Origin: Stappia sp. ES.058
GTDB lineage: Bacteria > Pseudomonadota > Alphaproteobacteria > Rhizobiales > Stappiaceae
Length of the DNA: 64,000 bases
Reading direction: 5' to 3'
Assembly: GCF_900105595.1 (NCBI RefSeq)
Contig: NZ_LT629784.1
Location: forward strand, 3,688,501-3,752,500
The position numbers were made by a program, and so were the translations under genes. Under the pieces are notes generated by a model. It saw only the letters and a list, made by a program, of their open reading frames with translations, searched no databases and had not been told where the DNA came from. Positions 54,895-63,512 of this stretch are shown in pieces; the stretch's first letter is position 1, and each line of letters begins with the position of its first letter.

Positions 54895-54936
54895 GTCCGC
54901 TCCCGTGCAGGTTGGATGTTGGCCACTCCGTATCGA

Positions 54937-55134
54937 TCACGGCGTGGACGTTGTCAGATAGAGCAGCGCCATGACAATGACCACGGCCAGGAACTGCAGG
55001 CCGACGCGCCAGCGCATCAATGTCTGCGAGCGCGACGACGAGCCACCACGCATCATGTTCCACAATCCCATCAACAACACCACGGCGACCGCTCCCACGG
55101 CCACCGGGATGAGCATCCGCAGAACGTCCGTCAT
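54937..55134 (-). CDS. Twin-transmembrane HIG1-type protein
   Basis: A 65-residue protein with two hydrophobic stretches: residues about 6-24 (MLIPVAVGAVAVVLLMGL) and about 44-62 (VGLQFLAVVIVMALLYL). A short basic loop (RGGSSSRSQTLMRWR) joins them. The LMRWRVGLQ pattern fits the HIG_1_N family, which in mitochondria and alphaproteobacteria associates with respiratory supercomplexes. It often precedes the adenosyltransferase gene in Rhizobiales, as it does here. Confidence 0.75.
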   Translation of the reverse strand: MTDVLRMLIPVAVGAVAVVLLMGLWNMMRGGSSSRSQTLMRWRVGLQFLAVVIVMALLYLTTSTP

Positions 55135-55178
55135 CCTGAAATCCTTTTGCCCCGGCGGCTTGTCATTCGGCCGGTCTG

Positions 55179-56057
55179 TTACTCTTCCGAGCGCGCCGCG
55201 CGGGTCAGTACCCGGTCGAGCGCGCGTGTGGGCAGGAGCCGTTTCGCAACGGCCATGGCGACCGTCGGCACGGTGATCCGGTAACGCGCCTTCGGCCGCG
55301 CGGCCTCCACCGCATGAACCACGTGTTTCACGACGGCGCGCGCCGGAAGCTTGAACGACGACTTCTCGCCGGCCCGCATGCGCGCGACCCGTTTTTCATA
55401 GGCCTCGCGATGCACGGAAACGGCGATACCGTCCTGTCCGATGACCCGCAGGAAATTTTCCAATGCGTTTTCTGTGAAGCGCGTGGCAATCGGCCCCGGC
55501 TCGATCAGCGATACATGGATCCCGCTGTCGCGAAGTTCCAGCCGCAAAGTGTCGCTGTAACCCTCCAGCGCGAACTTCGACGCATTGTAGGCGCCGCGAT
55601 ACGGCATTCCGATAAAACCCAGGATCGAGGAGCACTGCACGATGCGTCCCGCGCCCTGTCGGCGCATCGCCGGCAGCACCGCACGCGTGAGCGTATGCCA
55701 GCCGAAGAAATTCGCCTCGAACAGATCGCGCAGCGCATCGGACGGCATGTCTTCCAGCGCGCCGGGAATCGCATAGGCGCCATTGTTGAAGAGCGCATCC
55801 AGTCGTCCACCGGTGCGCTCGAGCAGCCCGCCTGCGGCGGCCTCGACGCTTGCTGTATCCTCATAGTCGAGAAGGAAGCTCTCGAAGCCGTCGGCCCGCA
55901 GCCGATCGACATCGTGCTGACGCCGCGCCGTGGCGAAGACCCGCCAGTCGCGTCCGCGCAGGGTATGCGCCGCGGCGGCGCCGATCCCCGACGAGCAGCC
56001 CGTGATCAGGATGATCCGTTGCGGCCGATCCTGTTCGGCTGCCTTTTGTCCAGGCAT
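55179..56057 (-). CDS. Short-chain dehydrogenase/reductase
   Basis: A 292-residue SDR. Cofactor motif ITGCSSGIGAAAA near residues 18-30, NNGAY in place of the usual NNAG, Ser in VQCSSILGF and the catalytic YNASK. A C-terminal extension of about 70 residues with KLPARAVVKHVVHAVEAARPKARY indicates the acyl/steroid-like DHRS class. Substrate cannot be assigned. It lies 44 bp upstream of the HIG1-type gene, same strand, and 27 bp downstream of the UbiH-family gene. Confidence 0.86.
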   Translation of the reverse strand: MPGQKAAEQDRPQRIILITGCSSGIGAAAAHTLRGRDWRVFATARRQHDVDRLRADGFESFLLDYEDTASVEAAAGGLLERTGGRLDALFNNGAYAIPGALEDMPSDALRDLFEANFFGWHTLTRAVLPAMRRQGAGRIVQCSSILGFIGMPYRGAYNASKFALEGYSDTLRLELRDSGIHVSLIEPGPIATRFTENALENFLRVIGQDGIAVSVHREAYEKRVARMRAGEKSSFKLPARAVVKHVVHAVEAARPKARYRITVPTVAMAVAKRLLPTRALDRVLTRAARSEE

Positions 56058-56084
56058 CGATCCGGTGTTCCTCTCCGTCGCGCC

Positions 56085-57323
56085 TCAGATCGGTTCCCCG
56101 GCCAGCAGGCGTGGAGCCGGCCCTTCCAGCCCTGCCGCCTGACGGATGAAGAACCGTTTCAGGGAGGGCAGTCGGTCGACCAGTCCAAGCCCGATATCCC
56201 GTACCGCGCGCACTCCATCCATATCGTTGGAGAACAGGCGGTTCAAGACATCGGTCGTCACGCCCATCTGGAAGGTGTCGAACCGGCGCCAGCGTTCATA
56301 GCGCTCCAGCACATCGAGCGCGCCGATATCCTGGCCGAGCCGGCGGGCCTCCACCAGCACTTCCGCAAGTGCGGCAACGTCCTTGAACCCGAGGTTGAGA
56401 CCCTGCCCGGCAATCGGGTGAATGCCGTGCGCCGCGTCGCCGGCAAGCGCGAACCGCGGCTTCACAAACCCGCGGGCGAGCGTCAGCCCCAGCGGATAGG
56501 CGTTGCGCGGGCCGTCGAGATCGATCTTGCCGAGGTGATGGCCGAACCGCCGTTCCAGTTCCAGCTCAAAGGTGAAGTCGTCGCCCTTCACCAGCCGTTC
56601 GGCTTCCGCCCGCCGCTCCGACCACACGAGCGAGGAACGGTTGCCGGTCAGCGGAAGGATGGCGAAAGGCCCAGATGGCAGGAAATGCTCTTCCGCCCGG
56701 CCATTGTGCGGCCGCTCGTGACGGATGGTGGTGACGATGCCGGACTGGTCATACTCCCATTTCACCGTCTGGATGCCGGCAAGATCGCGCAGCCGCGAGC
56801 GCACGCCGTCGGCGGCGACCAGTAGGCGGGCCCGACGCGTCTTGCCCGATCCCAGCGTGATTTCCACATCCGCGTCGCCGACGGAAAAATCGCTCACGCT
56901 TTCCGGCGCGATCAGCTCAACGCCCAGGACCTCTGCCCGCTCCGCCAGGGCCGCGACCATCTTTCCGTTCGGCACCATGTGGGCGAAGGGCTCTCCCGGC
57001 TCCACTTCGCCGTCGAAGGTCAGGAACACCGGACGCACCGCGTCGCGAAGCTTTGAATCGGTGACGATCATCTCCGTCATGGGCTGCGCGTGCGGCGCGA
57101 TTTCCTCCCAGACGCCAAGTCGGTCGAGCATGCGACTTGCCGCGGCCGCGATCGCGGAGGCACGCGGGTCTCCGGCCATCGCCTCGCGCGGGCGCAGGTC
57201 GACCACGGCCACACCGAGAGAGGGGTCGGCCTGCTTCAATGCAACCCCGAGGGAGAGGCCGACATATCCGCCGCCGCCGACCAGCACGTCGAGCATCGCG
57301 TCGGCATCAGGCTTGCGGGTCAT
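56085..57323 (-). CDS. UbiH/UbiF/COQ6-family FAD monooxygenase
   Basis: Hydroxylates a ubiquinone-precursor ring. The 412-residue protein has a GGGGYVGLSLG dinucleotide fold near the N-terminus (one extra Gly relative to GxGxxG) and the LLVAADGVRSRLRD motif. The FAD-ribityl motif is RFALAGDAAHGIHPIAGQGLNLGFKDV. Which ring position is hydroxylated cannot be said. The ATG at 57323 is chosen because the fold begins there. It is transcribed toward the SDR gene and divergent from tesB. Confidence 0.9.
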   Translation of the reverse strand: MTRKPDADAMLDVLVGGGGYVGLSLGVALKQADPSLGVAVVDLRPREAMAGDPRASAIAAAASRMLDRLGVWEEIAPHAQPMTEMIVTDSKLRDAVRPVFLTFDGEVEPGEPFAHMVPNGKMVAALAERAEVLGVELIAPESVSDFSVGDADVEITLGSGKTRRARLLVAADGVRSRLRDLAGIQTVKWEYDQSGIVTTIRHERPHNGRAEEHFLPSGPFAILPLTGNRSSLVWSERRAEAERLVKGDDFTFELELERRFGHHLGKIDLDGPRNAYPLGLTLARGFVKPRFALAGDAAHGIHPIAGQGLNLGFKDVAALAEVLVEARRLGQDIGALDVLERYERWRRFDTFQMGVTTDVLNRLFSNDMDGVRAVRDIGLGLVDRLPSLKRFFIRQAAGLEGPAPRLLAGEPI

Positions 57324-57544
57324 GATGGTCGGTCCTCTTCCTGCGGCGCGTCGATGGCGCGCCTCTTCGGTTTGGCGGTGGCCGGACAGCCACCAGGATA
57401 ACGTAGCGTTGCGGGCGGCCGCGCGACAGGGGCGGCGAGGGTGCCCTTGGGACAGCCTTGACTTTTCCACCCGCCGAATCACACGGTCACGGAAACATCT
57501 GTCCCGGACGCCTGCTTCCGACGTCGCGAAAAGGTATTCTCCGA

Positions 57545-58411
57545 ATGCGTTCAGCCGTTGACGATCTCCTCTCGATACTCGATTTGGAGCCGCTGGAACA
57601 CAATCTCTTCCGCGGCATGAGCCCGCAGGTCGGCTGGCAACGCGTTTTCGGCGGTCAGGTGATCGGCCAGTCGCTGGTCGCTGCCTCGCGAACGGTGCCC
57701 GAGGAGCGAGGCGTCCATTCGCTGCACGCCTATTTCCTGCGCCCCGGCGATCCGGCGGTTCCCATCATCTACGAGGTCGACCGCATCCGCGACGGTGGCA
57801 GCTTCACCACCCGCCGCGTCGTCGCGATCCAGCACGGGCATGCGATCTTTTCGATGTCCGCCTCCTTCCAGAATCACGAGGACGGGCTGGAGCACCAGGC
57901 CACCATGCCGCAGGTCACCGCACCCGAGGATCTTCCGAGCGAAGCGGAATTGAAGGAAAAATTCCTCGCCAATGCCCCCGAGCCGGTGCGCCTCTATTGG
58001 GAGCGTGATCGGCCGATCGAGCTTCGGCCCGTCGATCTGACCCATTATTTCAGTCGCAAGAAGCTGACTCCAGCGCAGAATGTCTGGGTACGCGCAAGCG
58101 CGACGCTTCCCGACGACCCGCGCATTCATTCCTGCGTGCTGGCCTACGCCTCCGATATGACATTGCTTGACACGGCGCTGTTTGCCCATGGCACCAGCGT
58201 ATTCGATCCCAAGCTTCAGGTCGCAAGCCTCGACCACGCCATGTGGTTCCATCGACCGTTTCGCGCGGACGAATGGCTGCTTTATTCCGAGGACAGTCCG
58301 TCGGCATCGGGCGGGCGCGGCTTTACACGCGGCACGCTTTATTCCCGCGACGGCCAGCTTGTCGCCTCCGTCGCGCAGGAAGGATTGATCCGCATGCGCG
58401 GCGAGGACTGA
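57545..58411 (+). CDS. tesB: Acyl-CoA thioesterase II (TesB)
   Basis: Hydrolyses acyl-CoAs. The 288-residue double-hotdog protein has LFRGMSPQVGWQRVFGGQVIGQSL, VHSLHAYFLRPGDP, DRIRDGGSFTTRRVVAIQHG and the catalytic DMTLLDTAL with HAMWFHRPFRADEWLLY. All are standard TesB. The ATG at 57545 starts the conserved sequence; the 29 upstream in-frame codons lack support. It converges with the COG0523 gene, 18 bp apart. Confidence 0.94.
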   Translation: MRSAVDDLLSILDLEPLEHNLFRGMSPQVGWQRVFGGQVIGQSLVAASRTVPEERGVHSLHAYFLRPGDPAVPIIYEVDRIRDGGSFTTRRVVAIQHGHAIFSMSASFQNHEDGLEHQATMPQVTAPEDLPSEAELKEKFLANAPEPVRLYWERDRPIELRPVDLTHYFSRKKLTPAQNVWVRASATLPDDPRIHSCVLAYASDMTLLDTALFAHGTSVFDPKLQVASLDHAMWFHRPFRADEWLLYSEDSPSASGGRGFTRGTLYSRDGQLVASVAQEGLIRMRGED

Positions 58412-58429
58412 CCCGGACGGCCTTGCGGT

Positions 58430-59623
58430 CTACGAAAAACTGCCGCTGAAACCCGTGATCGCCAGCGGATTGTCCGAAATCGCCTTGGCATCCGGCGTGT
58501 CGGTCGCGACACCGCCGGTGAAGGCGTCGAACATGCGCTGAACGAACCCCTCCGGCAAGTCGCGCGTGATGAAGACAAGCCGCGTGCGGTGATCGTCGTC
58601 CGGCCATTTGGGCAGGGTGGCCGGCGGATGAAACACATGCTGCACCCCGTGCAGCACCACCGGCCGGTCGGGATCCTCGGCGATCTTCACGATGCCCTTC
58701 ATGCGCAAGAGCTTCGGCCCATGCGCGGAGCGCAGAAGATCGAGGAACATGTCGAGACCGCCTGCGGAAATCGCGCGGTCGCTGGTCAGCGAGAAGGCGC
58801 GAATTCCGTCGCCGTGCCGGTTCACGTCGTGCCCGTGATCGTGGTGGTATCCATCATCATGGTCGTGCGGATGCGCGTGACCGTGATGCGCGTGATCGCT
58901 GCCATAGGCTTCCGCATTGAGCCAGCGCGCCACATCGGCTGTCTTGGTCGCCGGGTCGTAGAGCCCCGTTCCGATCAGATGGACCGCGTCCGCCTCTCCG
59001 TCGGCGGCGATCAGGACCGGCGCGGCCGGGTTGAGCGCCGCGATGCGTTGCCTCAGCGGCGACGCAGGGTGAAGCGCATTGGCGCCTCCGTCCAGATCCG
59101 TCTTGGTCAGGACGATGCGATCGGCAACGGCGATCTGCTTCACCGCCTCTTCCTGTGCCTCGATGGTGCCGAGCCCGTTGACCGCATCGACAAGCGTCAC
59201 CACGCCGTCGAGCTGGTAGCGCATCACGAGATAGGGATGCTGCATCACCGTATGGAGCACCGGCGCGGGGTCGGCGAGGCCCGTCGTTTCGATCACGACC
59301 CGCGACAGCCGCTCCGTCCGTCCGTTGTCGAGGCGGCGCAGCAGGTTTTCAAGCGTGGTGACCAGATCGCCGCGAATGGTGCAGCACAGACATCCCGACG
59401 ACAGTTCGATGATACCTTCCTCGCCGCCTTCCACGAAAAGATGATCGAGCCCGACCTCGCCGAATTCGTTGATGATCACGGCAGCATCCGACAGGGCGGG
59501 ATCGCCCAGGAGCCGGTTGAGCAGCGTCGTCTTGCCGGCTCCGAGGAACCCGGTGATCACGGTGAGCGGGATCGGCGGCTTGGGGCCGCGCGCAGGCTTT
59601 TGCGAAGACGGTGACTGCGTCAC
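58430..59623 (-). CDS. COG0523/CobW-family GTPase with His-rich linker
   Basis: A 397-residue metallochaperone-type GTPase. G1 GFLGAGKTTLLN, CxCC in SSGCLCCTIRGDL, the switch motif ETTGLADP and TKTD (G4). A dense His-rich stretch (HAHHGHAHPHDHDDGYHHDHGHD, about residues 240-262) and the C-terminal CobW_C domain follow. A GTG start at 59623 preceded by AGAGGG is preferred to the GTG at 59647. Members handle zinc, cobalt or nickel. The urease operon, a nickel enzyme, begins 1.9 kb away, but no direct evidence ties the two. Confidence 0.88.
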   Translation of the reverse strand: MTQSPSSQKPARGPKPPIPLTVITGFLGAGKTTLLNRLLGDPALSDAAVIINEFGEVGLDHLFVEGGEEGIIELSSGCLCCTIRGDLVTTLENLLRRLDNGRTERLSRVVIETTGLADPAPVLHTVMQHPYLVMRYQLDGVVTLVDAVNGLGTIEAQEEAVKQIAVADRIVLTKTDLDGGANALHPASPLRQRIAALNPAAPVLIAADGEADAVHLIGTGLYDPATKTADVARWLNAEAYGSDHAHHGHAHPHDHDDGYHHDHGHDVNRHGDGIRAFSLTSDRAISAGGLDMFLDLLRSAHGPKLLRMKGIVKIAEDPDRPVVLHGVQHVFHPPATLPKWPDDDHRTRLVFITRDLPEGFVQRMFDAFTGGVATDTPDAKAISDNPLAITGFSGSFS

Positions 59624-59754
59624 GGGAAACCCTCTGTGGGACTGCACAGCGCGTGGCGCTGCGGGACATGGAATAAGACCGACGTCGGGGCGGCATGCCC
59701 GACGCGGCGCGGCCGGTCAATCTTCCGGAATGAACAGGAAATCCGGCGCCGCGC

Positions 59755-61152
59755 CTAAGGACGCGGGTTTTGCGGCGGGATCGGTGCGATCAGCAGCGGC
59801 TCGCCGCGAAAGATCGCTCCCGGCTTTGCGGCTTGTTGTGCTGCGACAGGCGCCGCGACATCCGGCACCGACACAAGTTCTGCGGCGGCGGCCAGAGGCT
59901 TTGCGACAGGTTTCGGCGTGCCGGGCACAGGCAAGGGCTTGCCTTCGAGGATACGCGGGGCAACTGCCGCACGCGGGGCTGCCGTGGAAACGGTAACCGC
60001 CTCATAGGCCAGCCGGCGCGGCCCGATCACCGCGTCCATGACCTTGGCCCAATCGGTCTTCCCGTCGGCCCGCTTGGGGACGGCAAGCAACTCGACGGAT
60101 CCGAACGCGGTCGGGGTTGGCGCGGCAACGATGCTGCGGCGAATGCCACCGCCATTGAGATCGCCGCGCGCGAAGGACAGCACGGAGGACGGGCGCGTTT
60201 TCTGTCCGAACGCCGCCAGGAGCTCTTCCGCCTTCGGTCGCGAATTGCGTTTGCAATAGCCGTCCGCGGGCGGCTTTGCGGAAACGCCGGCAAGCTGATC
60301 GACGGATCGTCCGCCGCGTTCCTTGAAGCCGGCATCGATCAATGCACGCGCCTTGGCCGCGCGCTCCACGCCGGAGGCCGCCCCCAGGATCACCGCCATC
60401 ACCGTGCGCCCGCCCCGGGTCGCGGACACGACGACATTCAGGCCCGCATTGCAGATATATCCGGTCTTCATTCCGTTGGCGCCTTGCACCCTGAGCAGGA
60501 ACTCCCGGTTCGCCGAGCGCAACGTCTTCTTGCCCACACGAATGCCGGGAAGGCTGAAATAGGGACGGTACTGCGGAAACTCACGCCACACCGCACGCGC
60601 CAGAACGGCGAGATCGCGTGCGGAAGACACCTGACGGTTGTCCGGCAGGCCATGCGGATTGACGAAGCGCGTCGCGCTCATGCCGAGGCGTCGGGCTTCC
60701 GCATTCATCTGTGCGATGAAGGCCGGTTCGGACCCGCCGATCGCCTCCGCCACGGCAACCGCGACATCATTCGCGGATTTCACGATCACGATCTTGAGCG
60801 CGCTTTCCAGCGAGATCCGCGTTCCCGGCTTGAACCCCATCTTGCTGGGCGGTTCCGCATAGGCATTTGCGCTGATCGTCACGACGGACTGCAGGGTCGC
60901 CCGACCCTCGCGGATGGCCTTGAAGGCGAGATAGGCGGTCATCAGCTTGGTGATGGAGGCCGGGTACCATTGACGGCGCGCCTGTTTCTGGTCGAGCACG
61001 GCGCCGCTGTCCATGTCGACCACGATCCAGGCGCCGATGTCGGCGCGGGCCACGGGCGCGGGAAGCGCCAGCATCGCAAGCGCAACATACAAAACAAGCC
61101 GCCGCGCCGGACGAGCCGGCGTCGAGAGCGCTGCCAGGACTGATCGCAACAT
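59755..61152 (-). CDS. D-alanyl-D-alanine carboxypeptidase (DacA/PBP5 family)
   Basis: Periplasmic low-molecular-weight penicillin-binding protein that trims peptidoglycan pentapeptides. Signal peptide with a hydrophobic core at about 18-34, then the three active-site motifs: S66-x-x-K69 in PASITK, S126-x-N128 in KSAND and K229-T-G in GMKTGY. The last 150 residues are an Ala/Pro-rich, variable tail (PVAKPLAAAAELVSVPDVAAPV) without the usual amphipathic anchor helix. Standalone gene upstream of the urease operon on the opposite strand. Confidence 0.9.
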   Translation of the reverse strand: MLRSVLAALSTPARPARRLVLYVALAMLALPAPVARADIGAWIVVDMDSGAVLDQKQARRQWYPASITKLMTAYLAFKAIREGRATLQSVVTISANAYAEPPSKMGFKPGTRISLESALKIVIVKSANDVAVAVAEAIGGSEPAFIAQMNAEARRLGMSATRFVNPHGLPDNRQVSSARDLAVLARAVWREFPQYRPYFSLPGIRVGKKTLRSANREFLLRVQGANGMKTGYICNAGLNVVVSATRGGRTVMAVILGAASGVERAAKARALIDAGFKERGGRSVDQLAGVSAKPPADGYCKRNSRPKAEELLAAFGQKTRPSSVLSFARGDLNGGGIRRSIVAAPTPTAFGSVELLAVPKRADGKTDWAKVMDAVIGPRRLAYEAVTVSTAAPRAAVAPRILEGKPLPVPGTPKPVAKPLAAAAELVSVPDVAAPVAAQQAAKPGAIFRGEPLLIAPIPPQNPRP

Positions 61153-61506
61153 ACCGTGCCTTCCGTCTTCGATAAGCCCTCGAGCCGATCCTCAGCCGTA
61201 TCTAACCGAACGCGCGGCGCAAATGCAAAACACGCCTGCGCGCGTGGCACGCGTACACGCCCGAAGTGACCGCAAACAAGGCAATTGAACAAAATTGCGG
61301 CATTGGCGAGGCGAATGACGGTCCGGCCTTTGCGACGGAACGGGCGACTCGCCTGCAAAAGCGGGCCCTGCACCCGCCGCTTCCGCTCCGGCAGCAGCAG
61401 ATTGGCCCCTGTCTTGCTACACGTTACGGAAAATCCGGAACGGATGACAAGGCCACATTGTTTCTCGGTTTCGCAACGACCCAAAATGCGAGCGGACACC
61501 CCATCA
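61153..61506. other. Gap between the carboxypeptidase and urease genes
   Basis: This 354-bp divergent gap contains no convincing gene, although the ureD frame stays open upstream to 61285. It should hold the urease promoter. A short inverted repeat GCAATT-six bases-AATTGC lies at 61281-61298. No nickel or NtrC-type consensus could be identified by eye. Confidence 0.4.
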
Positions 61507-62358
61507 ATGACGATTGACACCGCCTTCTCGGCAAGTGCGAACCCTCTCGGCCTCCAGCGGGTGACGGGACGCGCCCGGGTCCGGTTCGAGAAAGCAGGCG
61601 GCACAGTCCGGCTGCGTGATCTCGACCAGAGTGGCTCGGCCAAGGTTCGCATCCCGAAAACCCACGGCGACGCACCCCTGGCCGTTTTTCTCAACACCGC
61701 CGGCGGCCTCACCGGGGGCGACAGTCTGGAGTATGAGGCCGGTGTCGGCGAAGACGCCCAGGCCGTGATCACCACGCAGGCGGCGGAGCGCATCTACCGC
61801 AGCCAGGACGGCCCGGCGCAGGTGCAAGGCCTGATCCGGGTCGACAGCGGCGGCCTGGTCGAATGGCTGCCGCAGGAAACGATCCTGTTCGACAAGGCGG
61901 CTCTGACCCGCGCGCTCGCCGTCGATCTGGAAGGAGACGCCCGCCTGCTTGCGGTGGAAAGCGTCGTGCTGGGCCGCGAGGCAATGGGCGAGGATGTCCA
62001 CGCCGTGTCTTTTCGCGACCGCTGGCGCATCCGCCGCAACGGACAGCTGGTCTTCGCCGACGAGACGCGCATCAGCGGCGATGCGACCGACATCCTCTCC
62101 GGATCGGCGACAGCGGCGGGGGGACGCGCCTTCGCCACGCTCGTCGATTGCCGAAAGGACGCGGAAACCGAGATCGACCGCGCAAGGGACGCGCTCGCCG
62201 GCATCCGTCGCGAGGGCCTGAATGCAGGTGTCAGCGCCCGCACCGGCCTGCTGATCTTCCGGCTCGTGGCCGAGAACGGACAAATCCTGCGCGCCGGTCT
62301 GATGGCACTGCTGGAAATGTGGCGGGGCGCGCGTTTGCCGCGCACATGGTATTGCTAA
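61507..62358 (+). CDS. ureD: Urease accessory protein UreD
   Basis: Chaperone that loads nickel into apo-urease with UreFG. The 283-residue protein has FLNTAGGLTGGDSLEYE, VITTQAAERIYRSQDGPA and LVEWLPQETILFDKAAL, the family hallmarks. It ends LLEMWRGARLPRTWYC. The ATG at 61507 (MTIDTAF) is preferred; an ATG at 61486 would add seven residues. First gene of ureD-ureA-ureB-(lprI)-ureC. Confidence 0.92.
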   Translation: MTIDTAFSASANPLGLQRVTGRARVRFEKAGGTVRLRDLDQSGSAKVRIPKTHGDAPLAVFLNTAGGLTGGDSLEYEAGVGEDAQAVITTQAAERIYRSQDGPAQVQGLIRVDSGGLVEWLPQETILFDKAALTRALAVDLEGDARLLAVESVVLGREAMGEDVHAVSFRDRWRIRRNGQLVFADETRISGDATDILSGSATAAGGRAFATLVDCRKDAETEIDRARDALAGIRREGLNAGVSARTGLLIFRLVAENGQILRAGLMALLEMWRGARLPRTWYC

Positions 62359-62432
62359 CCTCAGGGCCACCGTTCCGGGCTGCTGAAGCGAACGAAAAAA
62401 CGACTTGAACAAACGGGTTTGGGGACCGCCAG

Positions 62433-62735
62433 ATGAAACTGACTCCGCGCGAAAAGGACAAGCTGCTGGTGGCGATGGCCGCCGTGGTGGCACGCAAGCG
62501 GCTGGACCGGGGCGTCAAGCTCAACCACCCCGAAGCGATTGCCCTGATCACCGACGTCGTCGTCGAAGGCGCGCGCGACGGACGCAGCGTCGCGGAGATG
62601 ATGAGCGCGGGCGCCGCGGTGCTCACGCGCGACCAGGTCATGGACGGCGTCGCCGAGATGATCCACGACGTCCAGGTCGAGGCAACCTTTCCAGACGGCA
62701 CCAAGCTCGTCACCGTTCACCAACCGATCCGATGA
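62433..62735 (+). CDS. ureA: Urease gamma subunit
   Basis: Small structural subunit of urease, 100 residues: [47 protein letters not shown] and the C-terminal [18 protein letters not shown]. Normal length and fully conserved. It lies 74 bp after ureD and 10 bp before ureB. Confidence 0.97.
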   Translation: MKLTPREKDKLLVAMAAVVARKRLDRGVKLNHPEAIALITDVVVEGARDGRSVAEMMSAGAAVLTRDQVMDGVAEMIHDVQVEATFPDGTKLVTVHQPIR

Positions 62736-62745
62736 GGGCGCCGAC

Positions 62746-63051
62746 ATGATCCCCGGAGAAATCTTTCCCGCTGATGGCGAGATCGAACTGAATGCCGGAC
62801 GGCCCACGCTCGAGATCGACGTCGCCAACACCGGCGACCGGCCCGTCCAGGTCGGCTCCCACTATCATTTTGCCGAAACCAATCCTGCGCTCGACTTCGA
62901 CCGGGCGGCGGCGCGCGGGTTGCGCCTTGATATTCCGGCCGGAACGGCGATCCGCTTCGAGCCGGGTCAGACGCGCAGCGTCACGCTCATTCCCTTCGTC
63001 GGAGACCGCACCGTCTACGGCTTCAACGGCAAGGTGATGGGACCACTATGA
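62746..63051 (+). CDS. ureB: Urease beta subunit
   Basis: Second structural subunit, 101 residues: [45 protein letters not shown], and [32 protein letters not shown] near the end. Overlaps the LprI-like gene by 4 bp (ATGA at 63048-63051). Confidence 0.97.
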   Translation: MIPGEIFPADGEIELNAGRPTLEIDVANTGDRPVQVGSHYHFAETNPALDFDRAAARGLRLDIPAGTAIRFEPGQTRSVTLIPFVGDRTVYGFNGKVMGPL

Positions 63052-63473
63052 CGCGCAAGCACGCACGCATCCCCCTCGCCGTTTTCCTGCTGATGCTGCT
63101 CGCGCCGTTCGAGGTGCGCGCGCAGGACGTCGACTGCTCGGACCCCGTCACGCAGATGGAAATGACCTATTGCGCCGAGCAGGACTGGCAGGCGGCGGAC
63201 AGGGAACTGAATGCGGCCTACGGCCGGGCCATGGCCGCGATGAAACGCATGGATGCCGATCTGGCCGACAGCCCGACGCTCGCCGGCGCGGCGGATGCCC
63301 TGCGCAACGCCCAGCGCGCCTGGATCCCCTATCGCGACGCCGCCTGCGCCGCCTACGGCTTTCAGGCCCGTGGCGGCACGATGGAACCGATGCTGATCTA
63401 TCAATGCCGCGCCGATCTCACCGGCCAACGCACCCGCGAGCTCGATGACCTCGCAAGCGGTCTCGGCAACTGA
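63048..63473 (+). CDS. LprI-like (DUF1311) exported protein in the urease operon
   Basis: A 141-residue protein with a signal peptide ([18 protein letters not shown]). The DUF1311/LprI domain has [52 protein letters not shown] and four or more cysteines. LprI members include lysozyme inhibitors. It is coupled by ATGA overlap to ureB and followed by ureC after 39 bp, so it is part of the urease operon. Inserted genes of this sort are frequent in rhizobial urease operons. Its role in urease function is unclear. Confidence 0.85.
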   Translation: MTRKHARIPLAVFLLMLLAPFEVRAQDVDCSDPVTQMEMTYCAEQDWQAADRELNAAYGRAMAAMKRMDADLADSPTLAGAADALRNAQRAWIPYRDAACAAYGFQARGGTMEPMLIYQCRADLTGQRTRELDDLASGLGN

Positions 63474-63512
63474 GCCTTGCCATGACCCGCGCCGCACCGT
63501 CTGGAGACCCCG

